Positions 1-8,668 of a stretch of DNA of 64,000 nucleotides are shown here, in pieces (within the stretch, counting starts at the first letter, position 1; each line of letters opens with the position of its first letter). The position numbers and the translations under genes were made by a program. The notes under the pieces were generated by a model that made no database searches, was not told the DNA's origin, and saw nothing but the letters and a program-made list of their open reading frames with translations. Where the stretch lies: assembly GCA_035297145.1 (NCBI GenBank), contig DATGZN010000054.1, forward strand, positions 1 through 64,000. The letters run 5' to 3'. Origin of the DNA: QHXW01 sp035297145. Its GTDB lineage: Bacteria; Acidobacteriota; Terriglobia; Bryobacterales; Bryobacteraceae.

Positions 1-100
1 GACTCACCCGGAACGCTTCGTCCGCCGCCCTCCCAAGCCGCCTTCTCTCCCTACTGCCGTCTGGATCAACAAGCCTCCGGACCAGGAGAAAGCTCCTTAA
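1..100 (+). mobile_element. IS3-family transposase, C-terminal fragment
   Basis: A reading frame is already open at the window edge (codons from base 2) and stops at 98-100. Its last 32 residues read like the tail of IS3-type integrase-core transposases: a HPERFV start, a proline-rich stretch and an AVWINKPP block. The rest of the element lies outside the window. Its stop codon overlaps the stop codon of the kinase on the other strand, and the terminal inverted repeat would have to lie inside what is now the kinase 3' end (about 100-165). Family assignment is from the short motif only. Confidence 0.72.
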
Positions 101-2394
101 ACTTTCACGCTGTGTGTCTCATTTTCATTGACACGCACCGAACTCCCGCCAGATTTCGTGACCGACATCAGCGTATCCGGATGGTCCGGACCAAGTATGC
201 GGCGCTGTACGTCCGACGACTCCTTGTACAGTTCTCCGGCCCGGCCGAACTTTCCCTCCGATTCGTACTGGGTGCCGAGGTTGTTTATGGACATCAGTGT
301 ATCCGGATGTTCGGGGCCCAATAAGTGCCGGCGGATTTCCACCACTTCGGAGCCGAGCGCCTCACCCTGCGCATATTTGCCCTCGCCGTGATAGTCGTTC
401 GCCAGATTGTTCATGATCTTCAGGGTGTCGGGATACTCCGGCCCGAGGATCCGGCGGCTGAACTCCAGGCACTCTTTGTTGAGGGGCTCTGCTAATGCGA
501 ACTTCCCCTGCGCGTGGTACGACATCGCCAGGTTGCCCTTCGACCGCATCGTTTGGGGATCCTGCGGGCCCAATAGTCGTTGTCGAATCTCCAACACTTT
601 CTTGTACTGCGCCTCCGCCTGCGTATATTTGCCCTCTAAGTAATACACCGTCCCGAGTTGGTGCGTGGACTCGACGGTGTCGGGATGCTCTGGCCCCAAC
701 ACCTTAGTTTGAGCGTCGGCGGCACGCGTTAACAGCGCCTCGGCTGCGGGGTATTCGCCTTGCAGCCAGGCAATATTTCCGAGGTTACTCAGGACCTTAA
801 GAGTCCGCAGACTGTTCTCTCCCATCGTGCGGGCATAGAGATCGAGCGCAGCCTCCAGTTGCCCGCGCGCCTGAGGGTATAGGCCCAGGTCAATGTAGGT
901 CTGCCCTATCGTCTCACGAATAGATGCCTCGATCTGCGGCTGAGATTTGAACTTGCCGGCAATTCGCGCCGCCGCCCGGTCGAGAGCTGTGCGTACCTTC
1001 AAATCCGGGTCCGGGTTACCACCTTGTTGGTTCCAGGCGCTGGCCGGTGCCAGCACGTCATTCTTAAGAAAATCATTGACGGCTTGCGCCACCGCCGCTT
1101 CGCGATTCGCGCGGATGCCTTGCCGTATGCTGTAAGCCGCCGCCGCCACAAGCACGAGAATGAAAGCGCCAGCCGTCGCCAGCGCCCCGCGATAACGGCG
1201 GGCAAACTTGCGCGCGCGGTACGAGGTCGAGGGCGGCACCGCCAGCACCGGCTCGTTCCGCAGATATCGCCGGATGTCTGCGCCGAAATCGGACGGCGAA
1301 CCATAGCGGCGCGACCGGTCCTTTTGCAGGGCCTTCAATGTGATCGAATCGAGGTCGCCCCGCAACTGCTTCATCAGGAGCAAGGGCTCGGTATTGCGCT
1401 GGCGAGCCACTGTGGTTGACGTGGCGGATGGCTGGCCGCGAACCTTGGTGCTCGGTTTTGGCGGATCGTCCTCCCGCAGCCTGCGCAGGTATTCGTCAAA
1501 GGGCGTCTTCGCCACCTCGAGCGGCGGCGCACCCGCGAGCAGCTCGTACAAGACAATTCCCAACGAGTAAACATCGGTGCGCGTGTCGATGTCCTCGCCC
1601 GAGGAAAGAGCCTGTTCCGGGCTCATGTACTGTGGAGTCCCCACCAGCGCTCCGGCGCGTGTGAACATCGTGTCCGGCGTCAGTTTCTGGGTCAGTGCTT
1701 TGGCGACACCGAAGTCGATGATCTTGGGAACCGGCCGGCCATCCACTTCCATTACGAGAATGTTGGAGGGTTTCAGATCGCGGTGGATAATCGCCTTCTG
1801 ATGCGCATGCTGGACCCCTTCCGAGACCAGCATGAAAAGCTCCAGGCGCTCGCGTGTGCTGAGCCGGTGTTCATCGCAGTAGGTGGTAATGGCAATACCG
1901 ACTACATACTCCATGACGAAGTACGGCGATCCGCCGGGCGTCGACCCGGCGTCGAACACTTTGGCGATAACGGGGTGGTCCATGAGGGCCAAAGCCTGCC
2001 GCTCGGACTCGAAGCGTGCGATTACTTCGCGGCTGTTCATGCCGGCCTTGATCACTTTCAGGGCTACGCGGCGGCGCACCGGCTCCTGTTGGTCCGCCAG
2101 CCAGACCTCTCCCATGCCGCCTTCCCCGATCTTCTCGACAAGCAGGTAGCGGCCGATGGCCGTCCCGGCGGCGGCCGAGGGCGCGAACGCGCCGGCGATT
2201 CTGTCGCTGCTCCCACTGCTTCCGGCATCGGTGTGCGTCTCGTTAGCCTCACCTGTCCGCCGCATGCGGAGCACGGCATCACGAATTTCGGAGCTCACTG
2301 CTGAAGAATCCAGAAACCCCCGGATCTCTTCGTCGGACATGCTGCCCGCTGCCTGGTAGAGTTTCCACGCTGCCTGCCACTGTTCTTCGTTCAA
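97..2394 (-). CDS. Ser/Thr protein kinase with TPR sensor half, 3' end altered by IS
   Basis: Membrane-spanning bacterial Ser/Thr kinase. After an N-terminal segment of about 80 residues comes a full kinase domain: glycine loop GEGGMGEV, VALK lysine, HRDLKPSN catalytic loop, DFG (as IDFGVAK) and a SPE motif. A basic patch and one membrane helix (about residues 400-425) follow, then TPR-type repeats of the form GPEHPDTL. Orientation would put the kinase in the cytoplasm. I chose a TTG start at 2394: it overlaps the stop of the upstream sigma gene (TTGA) and has GGAG about 6 bases before it. An ATG at 2448 would overlap sigma by 58 bases. The last 20 or so residues (after HPDTLMSV) no longer follow the TPR pattern and sit next to an IS end, so the gene probably lost its final repeats. 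Sigma and kinase are translationally coupled and probably act in one signalling pathway (inference). Confidence 0.9.
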   Translation of the reverse strand: MNEEQWQAAWKLYQAAGSMSDEEIRGFLDSSAVSSEIRDAVLRMRRTGEANETHTDAGSSGSSDRIAGAFAPSAAAGTAIGRYLLVEKIGEGGMGEVWLADQQEPVRRRVALKVIKAGMNSREVIARFESERQALALMDHPVIAKVFDAGSTPGGSPYFVMEYVVGIAITTYCDEHRLSTRERLELFMLVSEGVQHAHQKAIIHRDLKPSNILVMEVDGRPVPKIIDFGVAKALTQKLTPDTMFTRAGALVGTPQYMSPEQALSSGEDIDTRTDVYSLGIVLYELLAGAPPLEVAKTPFDEYLRRLREDDPPKPSTKVRGQPSATSTTVARQRNTEPLLLMKQLRGDLDSITLKALQKDRSRRYGSPSDFGADIRRYLRNEPVLAVPPSTSYRARKFARRYRGALATAGAFILVLVAAAAYSIRQGIRANREAAVAQAVNDFLKNDVLAPASAWNQQGGNPDPDLKVRTALDRAAARIAGKFKSQPQIEASIRETIGQTYIDLGLYPQARGQLEAALDLYARTMGENSLRTLKVLSNLGNIAWLQGEYPAAEALLTRAADAQTKVLGPEHPDTVESTHQLGTVYYLEGKYTQAEAQYKKVLEIRQRLLGPQDPQTMRSKGNLAMSYHAQGKFALAEPLNKECLEFSRRILGPEYPDTLKIMNNLANDYHGEGKYAQGEALGSEVVEIRRHLLGPEHPDTLMSINNLGTQYESEGKFGRAGELYKESSDVQRRILGPDHPDTLMSVTKSGGSSVRVNENETHSVKV

Positions 2395-2987
2395 GGTTTC
2401 TCCGGTCCGGACATCTCTTCCCGAAGCCAGTGCTGGGCGAATTTCCAATGACGGGCCACGGTGCTCAACGAGCAGCCCAAACGGGCTGCCATCTCCTCCC
2501 TCGACAAGCCCTCGAAAACCTTCATTTCGACGACCTGGCGCAACACCGGATCGATACGCGCCAACCGGTCGAGAAGGTTCTCGATGTCTTGCAGGTTTTG
2601 AGCGCCGGAACCAGGATCCGCGAGATGCTCTGAAACCCCGGTCTTGTCTGCACGGCGATATAGGGGACGGGCATGGTGGATGAGCAGCCGCTTCATCAGG
2701 AAGCCCGCCAAACCAAGGAAGGCGGCCTTTTCGCTTTCGGCGTCCGGTCCACCGGGTGGCAACGCATTCACGCGAGCCAGTTCCAGGTAGAGTTCATTGA
2801 CCAGGACGGTCGGCTGCCAGGTGTGGTCCGGCCGCTCGCGTTTCATACGTGCCGCCGCCATCCGGCGCAACTCGGGATAGAAAAGCTGGACCAGGCGGTC
2901 GGCAGCACTCCGGTCCCCGCCGCGAAAGTCCGCCATTAAGCGGCGGACTGTAGCAGGAGCGCCTGCGTCAGCCATATTGGGGCTCAA
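2391..2987 (-). CDS. ECF RNA polymerase sigma factor (acidobacterial/TIGR02999 type)
   Basis: Small sigma-70 family factor of the ECF group common in Acidobacteria and Planctomycetes. A region-2-like segment with ADRLVQLFYPELRRMA and the WQPTVLVNELYLEL block is followed by a region-4 helix-turn-helix (LSREEMAARLGCSLSTVARHWKFA). A TTG start at 2987 has AGGTG 6 bases upstream. An ATG at 2975 (residue 5) has no Shine-Dalgarno, but a TATAAT overlaps the TTG and could serve as a -10 for a nearly leaderless transcript from the ATG. The gene is followed without a gap by the Ser/Thr kinase, a common arrangement in which kinase signalling is tied to an ECF factor. Target promoters are unknown. Confidence 0.92.
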   Translation of the reverse strand: MSPNMADAGAPATVRRLMADFRGGDRSAADRLVQLFYPELRRMAAARMKRERPDHTWQPTVLVNELYLELARVNALPPGGPDAESEKAAFLGLAGFLMKRLLIHHARPLYRRADKTGVSEHLADPGSGAQNLQDIENLLDRLARIDPVLRQVVEMKVFEGLSREEMAARLGCSLSTVARHWKFAQHWLREEMSGPEKP

Positions 2988-3095
2988 TTATATCACCTGA
3001 GTTAGGACCCGCCCTTAGTCGGAATGGATCCCTAACATTCCCCCGGGAATTTTTTGACACGCTCTGCGGCCTCCTCTCCCATTACCCGGTGAGAG

Positions 3096-3121
3096 GCAGT
3101 GAGGCGGCGTTAAGTCGCCAA
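3096..3121 (+). repeat. 26-bp hairpin-containing repeat, copy 1
   Basis: This 26-base sequence recurs at 4521-4546 with one difference (25/26 identical). Each copy contains GGCG and CGCC arms around an AT-richer loop, so it can form a short hairpin. Copy 1 sits in the leader of the TPR gene, just before its Shine-Dalgarno. Copy 2 lies just after that gene. It could be a leader regulatory hairpin or a small dispersed repeat. Confidence 0.75.
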
Positions 3122-3142
3122 ACTAAAGACGAGGTGAGGATG

Positions 3143-4501
3143 ATGCGGCAAGTTACAATCGGAGTTCTAGGCGTGCTGTTGACGGCGCCGTTCGCTTGGG
3201 GGCAGCGTACCGCTTGGGAACAGTTGACGGCATCCGGCAACGAGTTTCAGGCACAAGGACGGTACTCCGAAGCGGAGACTGCCTTCCGTGGTGCGTTGCA
3301 GAAGGCGGAAGGCATCGGCGAGCCCCGGGCAGTAGCCAGTAGTCTCAATAATTTGGGTGCAGCCCTCGAAAAACGCGGTGATCTCTCTCAAGCAGATCAG
3401 ATTTACCGCCGCGCAATTGCGGTTTGGGAGGGACTCCCCGAGCCGCTGAGCCTTGCGGTGACTCTCAAGAATCTGGCGCAACTTTATTGTTCGCTGGCCC
3501 GGTACAACGACGCCGAACTCATGGCGCGCCGCGCCCTGACGCTCCAATCACAGGCCCGCGGTCCCGACGACTTGGGAACAGCCGACTATCTGGACACTCT
3601 GGGAGACATTCAGTTTGGGCACGGTCTCTACGCGGAGTCGGAGTCGAATTTTCGGCGCTCCCTTGCCGTCCAGAAGAGAGCGTTGAACCCGGATGATCCT
3701 CGGCTGGCAGTGAGCCTGGCCGGTCTCGGTTCGGTCTGCACCGCGCTCGCACGCTACCGGGAGGCGGAAGGATTTTATCGGCGTGCCGTCTCGATTCGGG
3801 AAAAAGCGTTGGGTACCGGTCACCCGGAAACCGCTTTACTCTGGAACCGTCTGGCGAAGCTGTATCTGATCGAGAAGCAATATCATAAGGCCGAGCCGCT
3901 GCTCACGAAGGTGATAGAAGTTTGGAGCGCGACACTCGGGCCCGATCATCCTGAGATGGCCGGCGCCTTCACTAACCTGGCTACCACGTACCAGGGCGAG
4001 GCTCTCTTGGACGATGCCGAGATACTGTATCGACGCGCTTTGGGTGTCTGCGAGAAATCACTCGGACGCGAGCACCCCTGCGCTGCGGCACTGCTCGGCC
4101 ATCTGGCAGACATTCAGCGCGAACGGCATCACTATGGCGAAGCCGAAATACTCTACCGGCGTGCCATCGCAATTAAGGAAACGACGCTTGGACCGGAGCA
4201 TGTGGAGGTCTTCAGGACACTCAGCAATATGGCGGCAACATACTACCTGGACAAGCAATACGAAGATGCCGAGCCACTCTTCGTCCGGGCGCTGCAGATA
4301 GCCGAACATTCCTTGGAGTCCACTAATCCGGACGTTGTGGCGACGCTCTCCGACTATGCCGCGCTCTTGCGAAAGCTGCACAGGAAAGGAGAGGCACGCG
4401 AAATCGAGGCACGGGTGCGAGAGCTGCACGCAAGATCTGATCGCGAGAATCCAGGAAGCTTCGAAGTGGATTGGAGAGACTTGCAGACCAGAGTCAATTA
4501 G
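3143..4501 (+). CDS. Secreted tetratricopeptide repeat protein
   Basis: A protein of about 450 residues with an N-terminal signal peptide (MRQVTIGVLGVLLTAPFAWG) followed almost entirely by TPR units of the Kinesin-light-chain type (recurrent LGPDHPE..A..L..LA and Y..AE.L..RAL patterns, roughly ten repeats). Such repeats mediate protein-protein contacts; no catalytic domain is visible. The ATG at 3143 (or 3140) follows the strong Shine-Dalgarno AGGTGAGG at 3132-3139. An upstream GTG at 3089 would add a non-signal extension through the repeat and is unlikely. It is divergent from the sigma/kinase pair, and its repeats resemble the TPR half of that kinase, so it may work in the same pathway (inference). 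A TTGACA at 3054-3059 may be a -35 element, without a clear -10. Confidence 0.88.
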   Translation: MRQVTIGVLGVLLTAPFAWGQRTAWEQLTASGNEFQAQGRYSEAETAFRGALQKAEGIGEPRAVASSLNNLGAALEKRGDLSQADQIYRRAIAVWEGLPEPLSLAVTLKNLAQLYCSLARYNDAELMARRALTLQSQARGPDDLGTADYLDTLGDIQFGHGLYAESESNFRRSLAVQKRALNPDDPRLAVSLAGLGSVCTALARYREAEGFYRRAVSIREKALGTGHPETALLWNRLAKLYLIEKQYHKAEPLLTKVIEVWSATLGPDHPEMAGAFTNLATTYQGEALLDDAEILYRRALGVCEKSLGREHPCAAALLGHLADIQRERHHYGEAEILYRRAIAIKETTLGPEHVEVFRTLSNMAATYYLDKQYEDAEPLFVRALQIAEHSLESTNPDVVATLSDYAALLRKLHRKGEAREIEARVRELHARSDRENPGSFEVDWRDLQTRVN

Positions 4502-4520
4502 CAACAACGTCGGGCACCTG

Positions 4521-4546
4521 GCAGTGAGGCGGCATTAAGTCGCCAA
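4521..4546 (+). repeat. 26-bp hairpin-containing repeat, copy 2
   Basis: Second copy of the element at 3096-3121, differing only at one position (A for G). It lies 19 bases after the TPR gene stop. It is followed by a purine-rich GAGAGGGGGCGAG and an ATG at 4564, mimicking the layout upstream of the TPR gene, but the frame that follows is antisense to a convincing secreted-protein gene and does not look real. Confidence 0.75.
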
Positions 4547-4635
4547 GCCAGAGAGGGGGCGAGATGGAAGCAGTTTCTTGTCAGGCTTTCGGAATGGAGT
4601 GTGTCTACCAGCCCTTCAATTCCTTGACCGGGCGA

Positions 4636-4674
4636 GCGGGCCAGGCCCCCAAATCGAGGGTGTCCCTGGCCCGC
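4636..4674. terminator. Hairpin, possible bidirectional terminator
   Basis: A perfect 10-bp inverted repeat (arms 4636-4645 GCGGGCCAGG and 4665-4674) with a 19-base loop, whose CCC and GGG could pair further. It lies between the convergent TPR gene (+) and secreted-protein gene (-). There is no T-run on either side, so it is a stable hairpin rather than a textbook rho-independent terminator. Confidence 0.5.
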
Positions 4675-4689
4675 CGCAGTAAGACGCAA

Positions 4690-5166
4690 TCAATTAAAAT
4701 CCCCCGGAAAGCTCAACCGCTTCGCCGTGTGGGTGAAGCAGCCGATAGAGAGCGACACGTTATTCGTATCAAAGTCTTGTATAGTACCCTGAGCGGTGAA
4801 TTCGGTGCCGTCCTCACTGACCGTAATCATGTCGAGAGCCTGAGCAAACGAGGCGAAGGTCCCATCTGGTTTATACCGGAAAAACCAGAACTTGGCGGCG
4901 GAGGTGCTGTCGCCGTTACGGGTCCAGGCGCCTACGCTGGCCCCACGCAGGAAGGTATTGGCGGATTCGGTAAAAGAACCGTCATGAAGGAACCCTTGTA
5001 TACTACGAACGGTCCTGATGAGAGCGCCGGTTTGACAATTTGTGACTGTGACGCTCACATCCCAAACGCCCTCCGGGCTGTGTCTGTCCTGTGCCGACAC
5101 GACCGTCAGCGAGGCTACTGAACTTAGCGCGAGAATCGTGCAAATCCGGAAAATACTCTTCGTCAT
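4690..5166 (-). CDS. Small secreted protein of unknown function
   Basis: A 158-residue protein with a clear signal peptide ending near TVVSAQ, then a compact domain beginning DRHSPEGVWDVSVTVTNCQTG. The pattern GVWDVSVT..NC.TG, a later FASFAQA and a single further cysteine (IGCFTH) resembles small exported lipocalin-like or DUF-type proteins common in Acidobacteria; I cannot name the family. The ATG at 5166 has AGGAG 6 bases upstream. The two cysteines could form a disulfide outside the cytoplasm. It sits downstream of an ECF sigma gene on the same strand but separated by 150 bases. Confidence 0.82.
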   Translation of the reverse strand: MTKSIFRICTILALSSVASLTVVSAQDRHSPEGVWDVSVTVTNCQTGALIRTVRSIQGFLHDGSFTESANTFLRGASVGAWTRNGDSTSAAKFWFFRYKPDGTFASFAQALDMITVSEDGTEFTAQGTIQDFDTNNVSLSIGCFTHTAKRLSFPGDFN

Positions 5167-5319
5167 CTCAATCTCCTTTTGGGTGCGAACTTGTTGAGGT
5201 GGGCAGCGTGGCCCCCGGAGAGTTCCGGATGGCTTTCTGTAACCGCCTTCGCGCTTTAAGGTGCGAAATGAGGGGGAAAACTGGCACTGCCTATTTTCGA
5301 GACGGCGGAGAAAAGCCGC

Positions 5320-5886
5320 TTAAGTTTTGCTGAGTTCCGCTTGCAGCCAGGATCGGGCGAACTTCCAATCCCGCATGACCGTTTCGGGAGAGACTGCCAG
5401 CACCTCGGCGGCCTCTTCCACGCTAAGCCCGCCAAAGAAACGCAGCTCGATGACCCGGGCCTTGCGTGGCTCGATCTCGGCCAGCGCGTTGAGCGCGTCG
5501 TCCAGGACGATCAACTCCCTCGCCCGGTCCCCGCCAATGTCAGGCAGCTCATCCAGATTCACGCGCCCCGCACTGCCGCCTCGCTTCGCCGTCAAACGCT
5601 GCCGCGCCCGTTGGAGCAGGATGTTCCGCATGATCTGCGCCGATACCGCGAAAAAATGGGCACGGTGCTGCCAGTCGACATTCGTGATATCGATCAGTTC
5701 CAGGTAGGCCTCGTGCACCAAGGCCGTCGCCTGCAAGGTCTGCCCCGCGCGCTCGTTCTGCATGTGGTGTCCGGCAATGCGCCGTAACGCGCGATAAACG
5801 TGCGGCGTCAGCCGCTCCAGCGCGCCCCGGTCGCCCCCGGCCCAGGCGCGAAGAAGCTGCGTGGTCTCCGACGTTGGATCGTCCAT
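5320..5886 (-). CDS. ECF RNA polymerase sigma factor
   Basis: Second ECF sigma factor of the same acidobacterial group as the one at 2391-2987. It contains TQLLRAWAGGDRGALERL, the QTLQATALVHEAYLEL block and a region-4 helix-turn-helix (GGLSVEEAAEVLAVSPETVMRDWKFA). I take the ATG at 5886 (MDDPTSETTQLL), which matches the usual family start; an ATG at 5934 would add 16 residues without family character. A TACAAT hexamer lies 18 bases before the chosen start and could be the -10. The gene is divergent from the WD40-type Ser/Thr kinase at 6017, again pairing an ECF factor with a kinase. Confidence 0.9.
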   Translation of the reverse strand: MDDPTSETTQLLRAWAGGDRGALERLTPHVYRALRRIAGHHMQNERAGQTLQATALVHEAYLELIDITNVDWQHRAHFFAVSAQIMRNILLQRARQRLTAKRGGSAGRVNLDELPDIGGDRARELIVLDDALNALAEIEPRKARVIELRFFGGLSVEEAAEVLAVSPETVMRDWKFARSWLQAELSKT

Positions 5887-6016
5887 ACACTTCAATTGGA
5901 ATCGATTGTACACTGCCGAACCGCCTGCACCCATTGGGTCAACAGCTTGCAGGATGGTAACGGTTGCAGCACACCTGCTGCCACAATATCATTAGAAGCT
6001 ATTTGTCGAGTGATGC

Positions 6017-8656
6017 ATGAGTCCCCAGCGCTTGCGGCAAATCGAGGATCTGTACCACTCTGCTCGTGAGAACGGCCAGGCCGTTCTGGCCAATGCCGAT
6101 CCCGAGCTTCGGGAGGAAGTCCAGAGGCTCCTGGCGCAGGACTCGGAAGGCGGCGGCAAGCTGCTCGACCAGCGCCCCGCTGACCTGATCGCGCATCTCG
6201 CTGAAAAGCAAGTAGCTGCCGGATCCCTGCTGGGCCCGTACAGAATCGAAGCGCCGCTGGGCCAAGGTGGTATGGGACAGGTATTCCGCGCCACGGACAC
6301 GCGCCTCGGCCGGGCGGTTGCGATCAAGATCGCGGACGAAAAATTCAGTGACCGCTTCGAACGCGAGTCGCAAGCCATCGCAGCGTTAAACCATCCCAAC
6401 ATTTGTACGCTGCATGACGTGGGTCCCAACTACCTGGTCATGGAACTGGTCGACGGCGAAACGCTGGCGGCGCGCTTGAAGCGCGGCAAGCTGTCGATCG
6501 AACAGACTATCCGGTTCGGGACGCAAATCGCGGACGCACTGGCGGCGGCCCACGCCAAGGGCATCATTCACCGCGATCTGAAGCCCGCCAACATCATGCT
6601 CACGAAGTCCGGCGCGAAGGTGTTGGACTTCGGACTGGCGAAATCCGCAGTCGATCAGACCCTTACCGGCGCCGGTGTCGTGATGGGCACCCTCGCCTAC
6701 ATGGCCCCGGAGCAATTCGAAGGCAAAAAGGCCGATGCGCGGACGGACATTTACGCCCTGGGATTGGTGTTGTCTGAGATGGCCATGGGGAAGCGTTCCG
6801 AAAAGTCCGAGGGCCTGCCGCCGGCTCTGGACCGCTTGTTAAGGAGGTGCTTGGAACATGACCCGGACGAGCGTTGGCAATCCGCGCGAGACCTGAAATG
6901 GGAGTTGGAGTCGAGCGCAGGCGCACCCATGGCCGCTTCCTCGCGATCCCGGAACGCCCTACTCACAGGCGCTTTTGGACTCGTCACGCTCCTGTTGGCG
7001 GCGCTCATCTTGTTGCGATTCCGCGAACAACCTCCAGCACCGCAAGCGGCACGCATGAGCGTCTTACTACCCGAGAAGTCGCGCCCGCTGTCGCTCGCGG
7101 TTTCTCCGGACGGGCGCGAAATCGCCGTAGTTCTTGTCAAGGAAGGAAAGCAGCAAATCTGGGTCCGGGCACTGGATTCGCTCGAACCAACAGCGTTAGC
7201 CGGCACCGATGGCGCGGCGGATCCGTTTTGGTCCCCCGACAGTCGGTCCATAGCTTTTTTTGCCGACGCCAAGCTCAAGAAAATCGGTCGTTCGGGAGGG
7301 CCGGTGCAAACCCTCTGCGATGCTGTTGGGGTGCTGGGCGGGACCTGGAATCGGCAGGGCGACATCTTACTTGGGGGTTTGTTTAGAGTTCAAAGAGTTT
7401 CGGCCGTGGGCGGAGTGGTGTCGAACCTTCCCGAACATTCAGCCACCGGGGCCTATCCCTTTTTCTTGCCCGATGGACGGCATTACTTGGCCATACGCGG
7501 TGCTCCGGGTTCGACAGAAGCCGGCGTGTGGTTGAGTTCGATGGACGGACCGGAGACCCGGCACATTCTGCCGGATACGTCCAATGCAGAAATTATCGAA
7601 CCGCCGCCGGGGAGCCAGGTGGGGGAAGTGGTATTCACCCGCGCGGGCACGCTAATGGCCTTGCCGTTTGATATGAGGCGCCTCGAAGCGGCAGGCGATG
7701 CGTTCCCGGTCGCGCAAAGGATTGTGGCGGGCGTAAATCCTTACTGGTTGGCTGCGACATCCAACCAGGGAACGCTGGCTTATGTGTCCGGGCAGCGCGG
7801 CGGCTCGCAGTACGTTTGGCGGGATCGCCAAGGCAGAAACCTGGGCGTTGCCGGTGCGGCAGGCAGTGTGGTCATGATTTCCTCGGATGGAAAGCAGTTA
7901 ACGGGCGACCGTCCGGGGGGCACGTGGTTGCTGGAATTCGCGCGGGGAATTGCCACCCAGCTGACGTTTGGTGCGGACCAAACGACTGCCATCTTGTCTC
8001 CAGACAGCCGCTACATCGCTTACGGCAGGATCGGGACTGGTTTGTATCGGAAGCTCGCGAGCGGCGCGGGAGCCGAAGAGTTGTTGCTTCGCACAAAGAA
8101 TTTTGTCATTCCGAAGAGTTGGTCGCCGGATGGACGATTCATTATCTACGCGCAAATCAGTCAGGAGACCGCGGCGGACTTGCTGGCGATTCCCGTCGAG
8201 CCGGATGCAAAGCCTTTTGTCGTGGTACAGACTCCGGCGAATGAGGACCAGGGGCAGTTCTCACCCGACGGACATTGGGTCGCCTACACTTCGAACGAGT
8301 CCGGCCTGAGCGAGATCTATGTGATTCCGTTCCCGCCTTCGTCCAGCGGGGGCAAGTGGCTGGTGTCCAGAGGCGGCGGCGTGCAGCCGCGCTGGCGGCG
8401 AAACGGCAAAGAGCTGTTTTACATTTCTCCGGACTGGAAAATGATGGCGGTCGAGGTCAATACCCAGCCGGTGTTCCAGGCCGGCACTCCGCAGCCTTTG
8501 TTCCAAACCGACATGGTGGACACCGGAATTCGCACCGGCCCGATCAGCTGGGACCTCGCGCCCGACGGCAACCGCTTCCTCATCATCAGCGAGAACCCCA
8601 GCGACGCGTCGTCCGTTACCGTGGCTCTGAACTGGCGGGCGGGGACATTAAAATGA
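6017..8656 (+). CDS. Ser/Thr protein kinase with WD40/TolB-like C-terminal sensor
   Basis: An 879-residue kinase. The N-terminus (MSPQRLRQIEDLYHSARE) is the leader usual for acidobacterial kinases. The kinase domain (about residues 74-295) has the glycine loop GQGGMGQV, VAIK lysine, HRDLKPAN, DFG and APE. One membrane helix follows near residue 315 (LLTGAFGLVTLLLAALILL). The outer half (about 345-879) has repeated beta-propeller blades of the PD40/TolB type (SPDGREIAV, SPDSRSIAF, SPDGRFIIY, SPDGHWVAY), probably a periplasmic ligand sensor. The final 110 bases of the gene are duplicated at 12028-12151. Divergent from the ECF sigma gene at 5320. Confidence 0.93.
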   Translation: MSPQRLRQIEDLYHSARENGQAVLANADPELREEVQRLLAQDSEGGGKLLDQRPADLIAHLAEKQVAAGSLLGPYRIEAPLGQGGMGQVFRATDTRLGRAVAIKIADEKFSDRFERESQAIAALNHPNICTLHDVGPNYLVMELVDGETLAARLKRGKLSIEQTIRFGTQIADALAAAHAKGIIHRDLKPANIMLTKSGAKVLDFGLAKSAVDQTLTGAGVVMGTLAYMAPEQFEGKKADARTDIYALGLVLSEMAMGKRSEKSEGLPPALDRLLRRCLEHDPDERWQSARDLKWELESSAGAPMAASSRSRNALLTGAFGLVTLLLAALILLRFREQPPAPQAARMSVLLPEKSRPLSLAVSPDGREIAVVLVKEGKQQIWVRALDSLEPTALAGTDGAADPFWSPDSRSIAFFADAKLKKIGRSGGPVQTLCDAVGVLGGTWNRQGDILLGGLFRVQRVSAVGGVVSNLPEHSATGAYPFFLPDGRHYLAIRGAPGSTEAGVWLSSMDGPETRHILPDTSNAEIIEPPPGSQVGEVVFTRAGTLMALPFDMRRLEAAGDAFPVAQRIVAGVNPYWLAATSNQGTLAYVSGQRGGSQYVWRDRQGRNLGVAGAAGSVVMISSDGKQLTGDRPGGTWLLEFARGIATQLTFGADQTTAILSPDSRYIAYGRIGTGLYRKLASGAGAEELLLRTKNFVIPKSWSPDGRFIIYAQISQETAADLLAIPVEPDAKPFVVVQTPANEDQGQFSPDGHWVAYTSNESGLSEIYVIPFPPSSSGGKWLVSRGGGVQPRWRRNGKELFYISPDWKMMAVEVNTQPVFQAGTPQPLFQTDMVDTGIRTGPISWDLAPDGNRFLIISENPSDASSVTVALNWRAGTLK

Positions 8657-8668
8657 ACCTCACCCCGG
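8546..8668 (+). repeat. Direct repeat copy 1: 3' end of the kinase gene
   Basis: These 123 bases, covering the last 36 codons, the stop and a few following bases of the kinase, recur in the same orientation at 12028-12151 with one inserted base and one substitution. The two copies bracket about 3.4 kb containing a frameshifted ADOP permease. Confidence 0.9.

Noticed and set aside
4564..5121. Long plus-strand frame after repeat copy 2
   Set aside because: It is antisense to a protein with a signal peptide and good Shine-Dalgarno, and its own translation has no domain-like pattern.
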